Numbered from the stretch's first letter, positions 10,096 through 21,248 are shown. The stretch is DNA of 64,000 bases from Streptococcus peroris ATCC 700780 (GCF_000187585.1 NZ_GL732463.1:330981-394980); one strand, 5' to 3'. Numbers and translations are program-made. Notes: generated by a model from the letters alone, not told the origin.

Positions 10096-11533
10096 GAAAA
10101 GAAGTAATCGCCATCATAAGAGCGAACAAGAATCTAAATTTGAATTTGAAGATGCTAAAGACTTAACGGTTGGTCAGGCTATTCGAAAGAATGAAGAGGT
10201 TGAAGCAGGTGTAACTCCAGAAGATACGGTTTTGGACAAATATATCAAACAGCACCGTGAAGAAATCGAAGCCGATAAATTTGAGAATTTACAAACGAAA
10301 AAAGATCAGCCTACTCAAAGTTTGGATGATATGATCCAGGAAGTGAGAGAAGCTACTGAACAAGAAAATGCATTAAGTTCGGAAGAGAAAATAATCTCAA
10401 GTGCATTAGCTGAAGAAACAAGTGAAATTCTAGCTCAAGAAGCTGATGAAGAAGAAACAAGAATTCTCGATCAGCCCTTTATGGATGAATTAGAAACTGT
10501 TGAAATGGCTAAGGCAGGCAACTCTAATGTAGCAGTAATTGATGAAGAAAATGAAAATCTACTACAATCTTTGTCTCGTTCTGCTCAGACTAGTGAAGAG
10601 CCAAAAAGTAAAAAGAAATGGGCTATTCTATCAGTCCTTATCTTGGTATTACTTTTAATTTTTGGAGGTGCCTATTACGTTTATCACCAAATTACTCGTT
10701 CTTCTCAAGAACAGCAGACCCAAGCTACAGACTCAGGCTTGGTAAGTAATCAGTCGGTCTTGGAGCAATTTAATACTCTCTATGATACATTTTATACCGA
10801 TGAAAACAAAACAGCTCTTAAAAATAGTCAATTTAGTCAACTGAATCAGTTGAAAGAAATTTTAGACAAACTCGAGGGAGCAAGAGAATACACTCTAGCT
10901 AAATCAAAATATGATAGCTTAGAAACACAGATAAAAGCTATCCAAGAAGTAAATTCGCAATTTGAAACACCGGTTATTAAGGATGGTGTTTTGGATACTA
11001 ACGCAAAAATCAAAGCAGATGCAAAATTTACAGATATCAAGACTGGTAATACAGATATTGATAAACTGCTAGATAAAGCAATTAGCCTCGGTAAGAGTCA
11101 ATTAGCAAGTACAACAACAAGTGCCTCTTCAACACCAGCTTCTAGTCAGGAAGCTTCAAGCCCAACTACAGAAAGTAGTCCTTCTGCTTCAACCAGTGGC
11201 GCTACTTCATCTACAAATGCTGGCCTATCAAGTGAAGGTGTGCCTTTACAAAGAAGTGTTAGCCGAGTACCGTATAATCAAACAGCAGTCAATGATAGCA
11301 GCAATCCTGCCTGGAATTTTGCAGATGGTGTCCTTGAACAAATTCTTGCAACATCACGTGCACGTGGATATATCTCTGGAAATCAATATATCTTGGAACG
11401 TGTGAATATTGTGAATGGGAACGGTTATTACAATCTCTATAAGCCAGACGGAACCTATCTCTTTACGCTTAATTGTAAGACTGGTTACTTTGTAGGAAAT
11501 GGTTCTGGACATGCTGACAGTCTAGACTACTAG
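10088..11533 (+). CDS. mapZ: Mid-cell-anchored protein Z
   Basis: MapZ (LocZ), 481 residues, marks the division site in streptococci and positions FtsZ. The acidic cytoplasmic N-terminal half is rich in Glu and Thr, including sites of the type phosphorylated by StkP in pneumococcus. A single membrane segment follows KSKKKW ([21 protein letters not shown]). The extracellular part has a helical domain, a long Ser/Thr/Ala linker (about residues 340-390) and a C-terminal peptidoglycan-binding domain containing aromatic repeats. ATG at 10088 has GAAAGGAAG upstream. The pneumococcal protein is 464 residues; the difference lies probably in the linker. Confidence 0.93.
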   Translation: MSKKRSNRHHKSEQESKFEFEDAKDLTVGQAIRKNEEVEAGVTPEDTVLDKYIKQHREEIEADKFENLQTKKDQPTQSLDDMIQEVREATEQENALSSEEKIISSALAEETSEILAQEADEEETRILDQPFMDELETVEMAKAGNSNVAVIDEENENLLQSLSRSAQTSEEPKSKKKWAILSVLILVLLLIFGGAYYVYHQITRSSQEQQTQATDSGLVSNQSVLEQFNTLYDTFYTDENKTALKNSQFSQLNQLKEILDKLEGAREYTLAKSKYDSLETQIKAIQEVNSQFETPVIKDGVLDTNAKIKADAKFTDIKTGNTDIDKLLDKAISLGKSQLASTTTSASSTPASSQEASSPTTESSPSASTSGATSSTNAGLSSEGVPLQRSVSRVPYNQTAVNDSSNPAWNFADGVLEQILATSRARGYISGNQYILERVNIVNGNGYYNLYKPDGTYLFTLNCKTGYFVGNGSGHADSLDY

Positions 11534-11609
11534 TCTAATGCTTACAAAATTCTTTCTTTTCGAAGATAAACATGATAAAATAAAACATATTAAACAAGAG
11601 GAGTATTAC

Positions 11610-13034
11610 ATGACAAAAGCTAACTTTGGTGTTGTTGGTATGGCCGTAATGGGTCGTAACCTTGCCTTAAATATTGAATCTCGTGGCTATACAGTTGCCA
11701 TTTATAACCGTAGTAAAGAAAAAACAGAAGATGTTGTTGCTTGCCATCCAGATAAAAACTTCGTGCCAAGCTATGATATCGAAAGCTTCGTAAACTCTAT
11801 TGAAAAACCACGTCGTATCATGCTTATGGTTCAAGCTGGACCTGGTACAGATGCAACTATCCAAGCTCTTCTTCCACACTTGGATAAGGGTGATATTTTG
11901 ATTGACGGAGGAAATACTTTCTACAAAGATACTATCCGTCGTAACGAAGAGTTGGCCAACTCTGGAATCAACTTTATCGGTACTGGTGTCTCTGGTGGTG
12001 AAAAAGGTGCCCTTGAAGGTCCTTCTATCATGCCTGGTGGACAAAAAGAAGCTTATGACTTGGTGGCTGATGTTCTTGAAGAAATCTCTGCAAAAGCACC
12101 AGAAGATGGCAAACCATGTGTGACCTACATCGGTCCTGATGGAGCTGGTCACTACGTTAAAATGGTACACAATGGTATCGAGTACGGTGATATGCAATTG
12201 ATTGCAGAAAGCTATGACTTAATGCAACACTTACTTGGTCTTTCTGCAGAAGATATGTCTGAAATCTTTACTGAGTGGAACAAGGGTGAATTGGACAGCT
12301 ACTTGATCCAAATAACAGCAGATATCTTGAAACGTAAAGACGACGAAGGCCAAGATGGACCAATCGTAGACTATATCTTGGATGCTGCAGGTAACAAAGG
12401 AACTGGTAAATGGACTAGCCAATCAGCACTTGACCTTGGTGTTCCATTGTCACTAATCACAGAGTCTGTATTTGCTCGTTATATTTCTGCCTACAAAGAA
12501 GAACGCGTTCACGCTAGCAAGGTGCTTCCAAAACCAGCTGCATTCAAATTTGAAGGCGACAAGGCTGAATTGATTGAAAAGATTCGTCAAGCTCTTTACT
12601 TCTCAAAAATCATCTCATATGCACAAGGTTTTGCACAATTGCGTGTAGCTTCTAAGGAAAACAACTGGAACTTGCCATTTGCGGACATCGCATCTATCTG
12701 GCGCGACGGATGCATCATCCGTTCTCGTTTCTTGCAAAAGATTACAGATGCCTACAACCGTGATGCAGATCTTGCTAACCTTCTTTTGGATGAGTACTTC
12801 TTGGACGTAACTGCTAAGTACCAACAATCCGTTCGTGATATCGTTGCTCTTGCTGTTCAAGCTGGTGTACCTGTACCAACCTTCTCAGCAGCTATCACTT
12901 ACTTTGATAGCTACCGTTCAGCTGATCTTCCAGCGAACTTGATCCAAGCTCAACGTGACTACTTTGGTGCTCATACATACAAACGTAAAGACAAAGAAGG
13001 AACCTTCCACTACTCTTGGTATGACGAAAAATAA
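11610..13034 (+). CDS. gnd: 6-phosphogluconate dehydrogenase, decarboxylating
   Basis: Gnd, 474 residues, oxidises 6-phosphogluconate to ribulose-5-phosphate with NADP in the oxidative pentose-phosphate pathway. The nucleotide-binding motif [13 protein letters not shown] is at the N-terminus, with substrate motifs [11 protein letters not shown] and the catalytic Lys in [18 protein letters not shown]. The C-terminal segment has the usual [10 protein letters not shown]. The ATG at 11610 has AAGAGGAG upstream; the frame stays open further 5' but without another good start. RitR is encoded 11 nt downstream and may be co-transcribed. Confidence 0.97.
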   Translation: MTKANFGVVGMAVMGRNLALNIESRGYTVAIYNRSKEKTEDVVACHPDKNFVPSYDIESFVNSIEKPRRIMLMVQAGPGTDATIQALLPHLDKGDILIDGGNTFYKDTIRRNEELANSGINFIGTGVSGGEKGALEGPSIMPGGQKEAYDLVADVLEEISAKAPEDGKPCVTYIGPDGAGHYVKMVHNGIEYGDMQLIAESYDLMQHLLGLSAEDMSEIFTEWNKGELDSYLIQITADILKRKDDEGQDGPIVDYILDAAGNKGTGKWTSQSALDLGVPLSLITESVFARYISAYKEERVHASKVLPKPAAFKFEGDKAELIEKIRQALYFSKIISYAQGFAQLRVASKENNWNLPFADIASIWRDGCIIRSRFLQKITDAYNRDADLANLLLDEYFLDVTAKYQQSVRDIVALAVQAGVPVPTFSAAITYFDSYRSADLPANLIQAQRDYFGAHTYKRKDKEGTFHYSWYDEK

Positions 13035-13045
13035 GTAGGTCAGCC

Positions 13046-13735
13046 ATGGGGAAACGGATTTTATTACTCGAGAAAGAAAGAAATCTAGCTCATTTTTTAA
13101 GTCTGGAACTCCAAAAAGAGCAATACCGAGTTGATCTGGTAGAGAAAGGGCAAAAGGCCCTTTCTTTGGCTCTTCAGACAGACTATGACTTGATTTTACT
13201 GAATGCTCATCTAGGGGATATGACAGCCCAGGATTTTGCAAACAAGTTGAGTCGGACCAAGCCAGCTTCGGTTATCATGGTCTTGGACCATCGAGAAGAA
13301 TTGCAAGACCAACATGAAACAATCCAGCGTTTCGCTGTCTCATACATTTATAAACCAGTTATTATTGACGATTTAGTAGCTCGTATTGCAGCAATCTTCC
13401 GAGGTCGAGACTTCATCGACCAACATTGTAGTCAGATGAAAGTTCCGACAGCTTATCGTAATCTGCGTATGGATGTAGAACATCATACTGTCTATCGTGG
13501 TGAGGAAATGATTGCCCTAACACGTCGTGAATATGACCTTTTGGCTACCCTTATGGGAAGCAAGAAAGTTTTAACTCGCGAGCAGTTGCTGGAAAGTGTA
13601 TGGAAGTATGAAAGTGCGACCGAAACCAATATCGTGGACGTTTATATCCGTTATCTACGTAGCAAACTTGACGTAAAAGGTCAAAAGAGCTACATAAAAA
13701 CTGTGCGTGGTGTAGGCTATACTATGCAAGAATAG
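13046..13735 (+). CDS. ritR: Orphan redox response regulator RitR
   Basis: An OmpR-type response regulator of 229 residues with no partner kinase gene alongside. In place of the phospho-acceptor Asp there is Asn at position 53 (LLLNAHLGD). Cys128 (codon 13427-13429), in the linker helix between receiver and DNA-binding domains, is retained; in pneumococcus its oxidation drives dimerisation and repression of iron uptake. The C-terminal winged helix contains LTRREYDLLATL and a typical TVRGVGYTM end. RitR therefore links peroxide and iron homeostasis. The gene order gnd-ritR-choline-binding protein matches pneumococcus. Confidence 0.95.
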   Translation: MGKRILLLEKERNLAHFLSLELQKEQYRVDLVEKGQKALSLALQTDYDLILLNAHLGDMTAQDFANKLSRTKPASVIMVLDHREELQDQHETIQRFAVSYIYKPVIIDDLVARIAAIFRGRDFIDQHCSQMKVPTAYRNLRMDVEHHTVYRGEEMIALTRREYDLLATLMGSKKVLTREQLLESVWKYESATETNIVDVYIRYLRSKLDVKGQKSYIKTVRGVGYTMQE

Positions 13736-13737
13736 AA

Positions 13738-13768
13738 AAACAGTTGCAGTTGTGTAACTGTTTTTTAG
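13738..13768 (+). terminator. Terminator of gnd-ritR
   Basis: AAACAGTTGCAGTTGTGTAACTGTTTTTT forms a stem (ACAGTT with AACTGT) followed by six Ts just after the ritR stop. Confidence 0.85.
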
Positions 13769-13776
13769 TATGTATG

Positions 13777-13804
13777 TTGACATATTGTTTTTTTGTTATA
13801 TAAT
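13777..13804 (+). promoter_or_regulatory. Promoter of the choline-binding protein gene
   Basis: TTGACA (13777-13782) and TATAAT (13799-13804) are both perfect, with 16 nt spacing. A GGGGGG tract (13811-13816) acts as ribosome-binding site before the ATG at 13824. Confidence 0.9.
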
Positions 13805-13823
13805 CTATTTGGGGGGTGTTAAA

Positions 13824-14741
13824 ATGAAATTTTTGAAAAAAATGATGCAAATTGGACTATCAGTGTTCTTCTTTGGTCTGTTAGTGACGAGTACAGTATT
13901 TGCGGATACTACAGGTGGACAGTTTGTTGATAAGGATAATAGAAAATATTATGTAAAAGATGATCATAAAGCAATCTATTGGCATAAAATAGACGGAAAA
14001 ACTTACTATTTTGGTGATGGTGGAGAAATGGTAGTTGGCTGGCAATATATAGAAATTCCTGGAACAGGTTATCGTGATGATTTATTTGATAATCGTCCAG
14101 TCTTCGAAATTGGCCTTCAACACAAGTGGTACCACTTTAATCAAGATGGCGTACTACAAGAGTTTGTTGGCTGGCAACAATTAGAGCTTAAGGATTCGTT
14201 AAATGTTGGTAAAAAATATGGTGAAGGTTTTGAAGGTCCAGAAGTTCTTAAATTAGCAAACTACTACTTTGACCAAGATCATTCATTAAAAACAGGTTGG
14301 CTTTATGATCAATCAAACTGGTATTACCTAGCAAAAACAGGTTCTTCAGGAAAAGACTACCTTGGTGGAGAAAGACGTGCTGGTTGGATTAACGACAATT
14401 CAACTTGGTACTATCTCGATCCAACAACCGCTGCAATGCAAACTGGTTGGCAATATCTAGGTAATAAGTGGTACTATCTCCGTTCATCAGGTGCTATGGC
14501 GACAGGCTGGTATCAAGACGATGCAACATGGTATTATCTAGATGATCAAAACGGTGATATGAAAACAGGCTGGATTTATATCGATAATACTTGGTATTAT
14601 CTTCGTTCGTCAGGAGCTATGGTGACAGGTTGGTTCCAGGTCAATGGTAAATGGTACTATGCCTATAGTTCAGGAGACTTAGCTGTGAATACTACAGTAG
14701 GTGGCTATTTTGTCAACTCTAATGGCGAATGGATCCGATAA
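13824..14741 (+). CDS. Secreted choline-binding protein (CbpC/CbpJ/CbpF-like)
   Basis: A 305-residue surface protein. A Sec signal peptide (basic KFLKKMM, hydrophobic core, VFA-D cleavage near 27) leads to a protein built almost entirely of choline-binding repeats. The N-terminal repeats are irregular (KTYYFGDGGEMVVGW, KWYHFNQDGVLQ), while the C-terminal ones match the consensus GW-x-WYYL-x-GAM-x-TGW (from about 190). It ends with the common tail VNTTVGGYFVNSNGEW. It should attach non-covalently to phosphocholine on teichoic acids. No catalytic module is present; the role may be adhesion or regulation of lytic enzymes. It sits where pneumococcus has cbpC/cbpJ. The 3' end of a second such gene survives at 17141. 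Confidence 0.93.
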   Translation: MKFLKKMMQIGLSVFFFGLLVTSTVFADTTGGQFVDKDNRKYYVKDDHKAIYWHKIDGKTYYFGDGGEMVVGWQYIEIPGTGYRDDLFDNRPVFEIGLQHKWYHFNQDGVLQEFVGWQQLELKDSLNVGKKYGEGFEGPEVLKLANYYFDQDHSLKTGWLYDQSNWYYLAKTGSSGKDYLGGERRAGWINDNSTWYYLDPTTAAMQTGWQYLGNKWYYLRSSGAMATGWYQDDATWYYLDDQNGDMKTGWIYIDNTWYYLRSSGAMVTGWFQVNGKWYYAYSSGDLAVNTTVGGYFVNSNGEWIR

Positions 14742-14826
14742 TGACAGGGCGCTTATAATTATATTAGAGCACTCGCTTAATCAAAGGAGTGACTTTGTTG
14801 TACTTGACCTGACGATTGGGGAGATT

Positions 14827-14857
14827 AAAAGCATGTGAAATCTACACATGCTTTTTC
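14827..14857. terminator. Bidirectional terminator
   Basis: AAAAGCATGTG, an AAATCT loop and ACACATGCTTTTT form a perfect stem with A and T runs on both sides. It separates the convergent choline-binding protein and MFS genes. Confidence 0.85.
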
Positions 14858-14858
14858 G

Positions 14859-16091
14859 TTAGTTATGAGTGTTGAACTTGACTAACCATTGACAAAAGAT
14901 AAGAGCAATCAAAATAAGATACAAAAATACCAATGCTAACTGCACCGAAACGCCCGATGCTATGGATAGGGCTAATAGGGAGAGCAGGGACGGGGCGAGA
15001 ATATCCACGGTGCTCAGAGCAGATCCCACCGTCCCCATCTTGTCACTGGGGATATAGGCAAAGACAGCTGCTTGTAAGCGAGGGGTGAGAATACCGATAA
15101 TCGTAGAACTGATGAAACTGGTCATGAAAATCACGATATAGGCTTGACAAAAGATACTAGTTATCAGAGCCAATAGGGAAATCTCACAGAAAACCAAGAG
15201 GTGCGTGAAACGGATATTTTTAAATAGATTACTGCTGGTCATATTGCCAAGGATAGCTCCACAAGAAATGATGATGGAGAGCAGGGCGAGGAGTTGCCCA
15301 ATGCTCAGTTGTGCTAGTGTCTGTTGGATGAAGCGGAGGACAATCAGCCGAGGGGACACATCCAAGATGGCAATCATACTGGTCGTCAGAAACAGTAGTA
15401 TGACGGTCTCTTTTAACCTCAGGAGCACAGCCAGCGACTGTCTAAGATGTTGAAAATATTTCTTAAAACTCAGTGCTGTATGTGACATTTCAATCCTTTT
15501 TTCAACTTCATACAAGGTATGTCGAATAACATACAGGCCCAAAAAGGCAATGACAAAAGTCAGAGTGTTGATAAGGGAAATAGTTTGAATACTCATAACA
15601 TTGATAAGGAACGCGCCAGCCAGATTGGCGATAATGCGGACAGCCCTCATCAGCGACTGCCTGAACCCCATGGCATCATGCAAGTCGTCCTTAATTACAC
15701 TGATGTAGAGGGCGTTCATCATGTAGGCAGACAGGTAGCTCAAGGTGTCAGAGATGAGGTTGATGATGACAATCATAATGACTGAAACTAATGAAAAGGG
15801 CGACAAGACGAGAAATGCTGTCAAAATAGCGTAGAGCAGAATTTTGATTTTGGCAATCCAGAGTGCGTGTTTGACTCTATTTTCTTGAAAATCTCCTAGA
15901 ATCCCGAGAAAGAGTTGCGATAGTAGGGGAACCATCTCTGAAATGGAAATCAGTAAAATCGCTAGCGAAGCAAAATTGTACTGAGCCACATAATTGATAA
16001 TGGCGAGGTAGAAAATACTGTCGCCGAATGATGAAAAACAGCTGTTTAGTAGCAATTGTCTATATATGTTGTTTGTCCAAAATAATTTCAT
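14859..16091 (-). CDS. MFS transporter, paired with LanC-like remnant
   Basis: A 410-residue membrane protein with about 12 hydrophobic segments, of the macrolide-efflux-like major facilitator group. The N-terminal NSCFSSFGDSIFYLAI and the loop GDFQENRVKHALW (position of the MFS A motif) support the family. The start at 16091 has AAGGGGAAAAGT upstream; upstream codons lie in the preceding frame. It begins 10 nt after the stop of the LanC-like remnant, so it was the distal gene of the same operon. By context it may have exported a lanthipeptide or given immunity, but it could equally be a drug efflux pump. Its promoter is no longer obvious since the 5' genes were lost. Confidence 0.8.
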   Translation of the reverse strand: MKLFWTNNIYRQLLLNSCFSSFGDSIFYLAIINYVAQYNFASLAILLISISEMVPLLSQLFLGILGDFQENRVKHALWIAKIKILLYAILTAFLVLSPFSLVSVIMIVIINLISDTLSYLSAYMMNALYISVIKDDLHDAMGFRQSLMRAVRIIANLAGAFLINVMSIQTISLINTLTFVIAFLGLYVIRHTLYEVEKRIEMSHTALSFKKYFQHLRQSLAVLLRLKETVILLFLTTSMIAILDVSPRLIVLRFIQQTLAQLSIGQLLALLSIIISCGAILGNMTSSNLFKNIRFTHLLVFCEISLLALITSIFCQAYIVIFMTSFISSTIIGILTPRLQAAVFAYIPSDKMGTVGSALSTVDILAPSLLSLLALSIASGVSVQLALVFLYLILIALIFCQWLVKFNTHN

Positions 16092-16101
16092 ACTTTTCCC
16101 C

Positions 16102-16817
16102 TTATGTCTGCACATCGAATGGGAATTTATTATTTAATAAACACCAATATACCCCCATGCTTCCTATTCCGAAGTCAAACAAATCTGCTTTACCACTATC
16201 TCCTTGAAACATCAGTAAACCGTGATCATCTCGTTCAGAACATGCTAAAATTACCTGTTGGATTTTTTTCATCAGTAATTTGTTTTGATTGTAGACAGTG
16301 GTTTGTAGTAAGCTAGTTATTCCGTGGCAATATCCTGTCATCATTTTTAGATGATGGTTAAAAACAAATTCTTGATATTTACTAATAATATCTTTGTTTC
16401 CGTCACAATCGTACATACAAAGATATAAGATTATTCCGGAAATTCCTTCGCACCAAGAAAGTTGTAAATTTCCTAAATTTTCAGTATTAGAAGTAACTTT
16501 TCTAATAATTTTTTTAATTCAGTATGGAATGTATGGAGATCATTATAGAACATAGAAGGTTCTAAGACTTTAGAATAGGCAAATAAAGCATATGCAATTC
16601 CACAATATCCATGAGCAAAGCTATAGTCTAAAATGGTTTCTTTGGCTGTATCTCTTTGTAGGAAATAATGATAAATTTCCCCTATACTATTGTGGATGAA
16701 AGTTTTAAGAGTATTGTCATTGGTAAATTGATAATATTTTATTAATGATAATAGGACGCCAGATTTTCCCAATGCAAAGTCTATTTGCTCCAGAGTATCA
16801 TAATTCTCCTTGAATTG
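16102..16817 (-). pseudogene. Truncated, frameshifted LanC-like cyclase
   Basis: Two frames on the - strand join into one LanC-like reading (about 238 residues, the C-terminal half of a usual 400-residue protein). First frame: FALGKSGVLLSLIKYY, FAHGYCGIAYALFAY. Second frame: LSWCEGISGIILYLC, MMTGYCHGITSLL, DFGIGSMGVYWCLLN. These are the GxxG repeats and the zinc ligands (WC and CHG) of lanthionine cyclases, which close thioether rings. The frame changes in an A7 run (complement of T7, 16509-16515). The 5' end abuts an IS30-family fragment at 16817/16818. No precursor peptide, dehydratase or LanT is left. It could also derive from a LanM C-terminal domain. Confidence 0.8.
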
Positions 16818-16905
16818 TCAAATTAAGTGTATAACTTTCCCGTAGCATACTTCATAAGGCGTTTTCCACTTAAGAAATTTTCGTGGTCTATTATTTAGAA
16901 CCTGT
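16818..16905 (-). mobile_element. IS30-family transposase 3' fragment
   Basis: On the - strand the sequence encodes VLNNRPRKFLKWKTPYEV followed by CYGKVIHLI and a TGA stop at 16818-16820. This is the conserved C-terminal end of IS30-family transposases (NxRPRKxLxWKTPxE). Only about 29 codons are left, so the element is dead. It abuts the LanC-like remnant on one side and an IS5-type fragment on the other. Confidence 0.75.
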
Positions 16906-16933
16906 ATTAACAAAAAAATGTTAAACTAGAGTT

Positions 16934-17263
16934 ATGACACGCAAAGCATATGATACTGATTTAAACGATCAAGAATGGGCTAAGATTGAACCCTATTTCT
17001 CCAAACACCGTACCTATAAATGGTCGAAACGAGTACTTGTTAATGCGACTTTGTACGTCACTAAAACAGGCTGTCAATGGTGCATGCTCCCTCACGACTT
17101 TCCTCTTTACCTGTCGATGTGGAGTTTCTTTCGTCGTTCTATGACGACAGGTTGGTTCCAAGTCAATGGTAAATGGTACTATGCCTATAGTTCAGGTGCC
17201 TTAGCTGTGAATACTACAGTAGGTGGCTACTACGTTAACTATAACGGTGAGTGGGTACAGTAA
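16934..17263 (+). pseudogene. Hybrid ORF: IS5-type transposase start fused to choline-binding protein tail
   Basis: A 109-codon open frame with two unrelated halves. Residues 1-69 (to nt 17140) match the DUF4096 N-terminal part of IS5-type transposases: YDTDLNDQEWAKIEPYF, TGCQWCMLPHDFP, MWSFFRRS. From nt 17141 the frame continues as a choline-binding repeat, MTTGWFQVNGKWYYAYSSG, and ends VNTTVGGYYVNYNGEWVQ. The second half is nearly identical to the end of the gene at 13824-14741 (first 80 or so bases differ at only a few sites). It is the leftover 3' end of a second, tandem choline-binding gene. There is no signal peptide and no DDE residues, so neither function should work. Whether the hybrid is expressed is unknown. 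Confidence 0.85.
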
Positions 17264-17270
17264 TGAAAAC

Positions 17271-17303
17271 AAGCGATTGTGAAAGGAAACAATCGCTTTT
17301 TTT
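17271..17303 (+). terminator. Terminator of the lost second choline-binding gene
   Basis: AAGCGATTGT, loop GAAAGGAA, and ACAATCGCTTTTTTT form a perfect 9-bp stem with a seven-T tail, 8 nt after the hybrid ORF. Confidence 0.9.
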
Positions 17304-17386
17304 GCGAAAATATAATAAAATAGAAAGGAATAAAGTTCTAAAATTTTATCTAGAAACAGACAGTTTTCGTCTGATAGTAGGATTAA

Positions 17387-18265
17387 ATGACAAAAGAAGT
17401 TGGTGTCGGTCAGGCACATAGTAAAATTATTTTAATCGGAGAGCATGCAGTTGTTTATGGCTACCCAGCGATTTCTTTACCTCTTTTAGAGGTAGAGGTC
17501 ACTTGTCATGTGGTTCCAGCAGAAACACCATGGCGTCTTTTTGAAGAGGACACCTTGTCTATGGCGGTTTATGCTTCCTTAGAATATCTAAATATTAAAG
17601 AAGCTTACATCCGTTGCCAAATTGACTCGGCTATTCCTGAAAAACGTGGGATGGGGTCTTCGGCAGCTATCAGCATTGCAGCCATTCGAGCGGTATTTGA
17701 TTATTACCAAGCAGAACTTCATCATGATGTGTTAGAGATTTTGGTTAATCGTGCTGAAATGATTGCTCATATAAATCCTAGTGGATTAGACGCTAAAACA
17801 TGCCTCAGCAGTCATCCGATTCGTTTTATCAAGAATGTCGGCTTTGAAGAATTGACGATGGATTTGTCGGCTTATCTGGTGATTGCAGATACTGGTGTTT
17901 ACGGAAATACAAGTGAAGCTATCCAAGTTGTCAAGAATAAGGGAAAAGATGCTTTACCATTCCTGCATTCCCTAGGAGAGCTGACCCAACAAGCAGAAGA
18001 AGCAATAAAAACAAAAGATACTGTCAAGCTGGGAGAAATTTTAACGAAAGCACACGGATGCCTAAAAGAAATAGGAGTTAGTAGCCCTGAGGCAGATGTC
18101 TTGGTTGAAACTGCTCTTGACCACGGAGCTCTAGGATCAAAAATGAGTGGTGGTGGTCTAGGTGGCTGTATCATTGCCTTGGTTGCTAATGAGAGCCAAG
18201 CACAAGAACTCGCAGAAAGATTAGAAGAGAAAGGAGCTGTTCAGACATGGATCGAAAGCCTGTAA
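17387..18265 (+). CDS. mvaK1: Mevalonate kinase
   Basis: First gene of the mevalonate operon, 292 residues, GHMP kinase. It phosphorylates mevalonate with ATP. The substrate-end motif is GEHAVVYGYPAI (residues about 18-29), the ATP loop PEKRGMGSSAA (about 85-95), and the third GHMP motif KMSGGGLGGCI (about 256-266). AGTAGGATTAA precedes the ATG. The end overlaps mvaD by 19 nt. In pneumococcus the homologous enzyme is inhibited by diphosphomevalonate, and the operon supplies isoprenoids for undecaprenyl phosphate. Confidence 0.97.
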   Translation: MTKEVGVGQAHSKIILIGEHAVVYGYPAISLPLLEVEVTCHVVPAETPWRLFEEDTLSMAVYASLEYLNIKEAYIRCQIDSAIPEKRGMGSSAAISIAAIRAVFDYYQAELHHDVLEILVNRAEMIAHINPSGLDAKTCLSSHPIRFIKNVGFEELTMDLSAYLVIADTGVYGNTSEAIQVVKNKGKDALPFLHSLGELTQQAEEAIKTKDTVKLGEILTKAHGCLKEIGVSSPEADVLVETALDHGALGSKMSGGGLGGCIIALVANESQAQELAERLEEKGAVQTWIESL

Positions 18266-19186
18266 CAGTACGTTCCTATGCCAATATTGCCATAATCAAA
18301 TATTGGGGTAAGAAAAATGAAAAAGAGATGGTTCCTGCGACTAGTAGTATCTCTCTAACCTTAGAAAATATGTATACGGAGACAACACTTTCTCCTTTAC
18401 CGACAGATGCTAAGGCTGACGCTTTTTACATCAACGGTCAGTTGCAAAACGAAGCTGAACATGCAAAAATGAGTAAAATCATTGACCGCTACCGTCCTGA
18501 AGGAGCAGGGTTTGTTCGTATCGATACCAAGAACAATATGCCAACAGCAGCAGGTCTTTCTTCAAGTTCTAGTGGTTTGTCTGCTCTGGTCAAAGTTTGT
18601 AATGCATATTTCCAACTTGGACTGAATCGCAAAGAATTGGCCCTGGAAGCTAAGTTTGCATCCGGTTCTTCATCTCGTAGTTTTTATGGTCCCTTAGCAG
18701 CTTGGGACAAGGACAGTGGAGAGATTTATCCAGTTGAGACTGACTTGAAGCTAGCTATGATTATGTTGGTCTTGGAAGACCAGAAAAAACCAATCTCTAG
18801 TCGAGATGGCATGAAGCTCTGTGTAGAAACTTCGACAACTTTTGAAGACTGGGTTCGTCAGTCTGAACAAGACTACAAGGATATGTTGTCTTATCTCAAG
18901 GAAAATGACTTTAAGAAAGTTGGAGAATTGACGGAGAAGAACGCCTTGGCTATGCATGCTACGACAAAAACTGCAACTCCATCCTTCTCTTATCTGACAG
19001 ATGCTAGTTATGAGGCTATGGATTTTGTTCGTCAGCTTAGAGAACAAGGAGAATCTTGCTACTTTACCATGGATGCGGGCCCTAATGTCAAGGTTCTTTG
19101 CTTGGAAGAGGACTTGGAACATCTATCAGAACTTTTAGGTCAACGCTATCGCTTAATCGTTTCAAAAACAAAGGATTTGAGCCAAG

Positions 19187-19200
<14 letters not shown>
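18247..19200 (+). CDS. mvaD: Diphosphomevalonate decarboxylase
   Basis: MvaD, 317 residues, converts mevalonate diphosphate to isopentenyl diphosphate with ATP. Typical features are SYANIAIIKYWGKK near the N-terminus, the phosphate-binding stretch PTAAGLSSSSSGLSAL (about 98-113) and SRSFYGPLAAWD. The C-terminal FTMDAGPNVKVL supplies the catalytic Asp region. It overlaps mvaK1 upstream and mvaK2 downstream (14 nt), a sign of translational coupling. Confidence 0.97.
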
Positions 19201-21179
<1,979 letters not shown>

Positions 21180-21184
21180 AGAAA

Positions 21185-21214
21185 GAGGTCGGGATTTTAG
21201 TCCCGGTCTTTTTA
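21185..21214 (+). terminator. Terminator of the mevalonate operon
   Basis: GAGGTCGGGA, loop TTTTAG, and TCCCGGTCTTTTT form a stem (one G-U pair) and T run just after fni. Confidence 0.87.
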
Positions 21215-21248
21215 TCATTCCTCAGACGGATGTGACTTTTGAGATTTG

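Noticed and set aside
11667..12197. 176-codon frame antisense to gnd
   Set aside because: It mirrors the biased codon use of gnd; His/Thr/Phe-rich product without a recognisable domain and no start signals.
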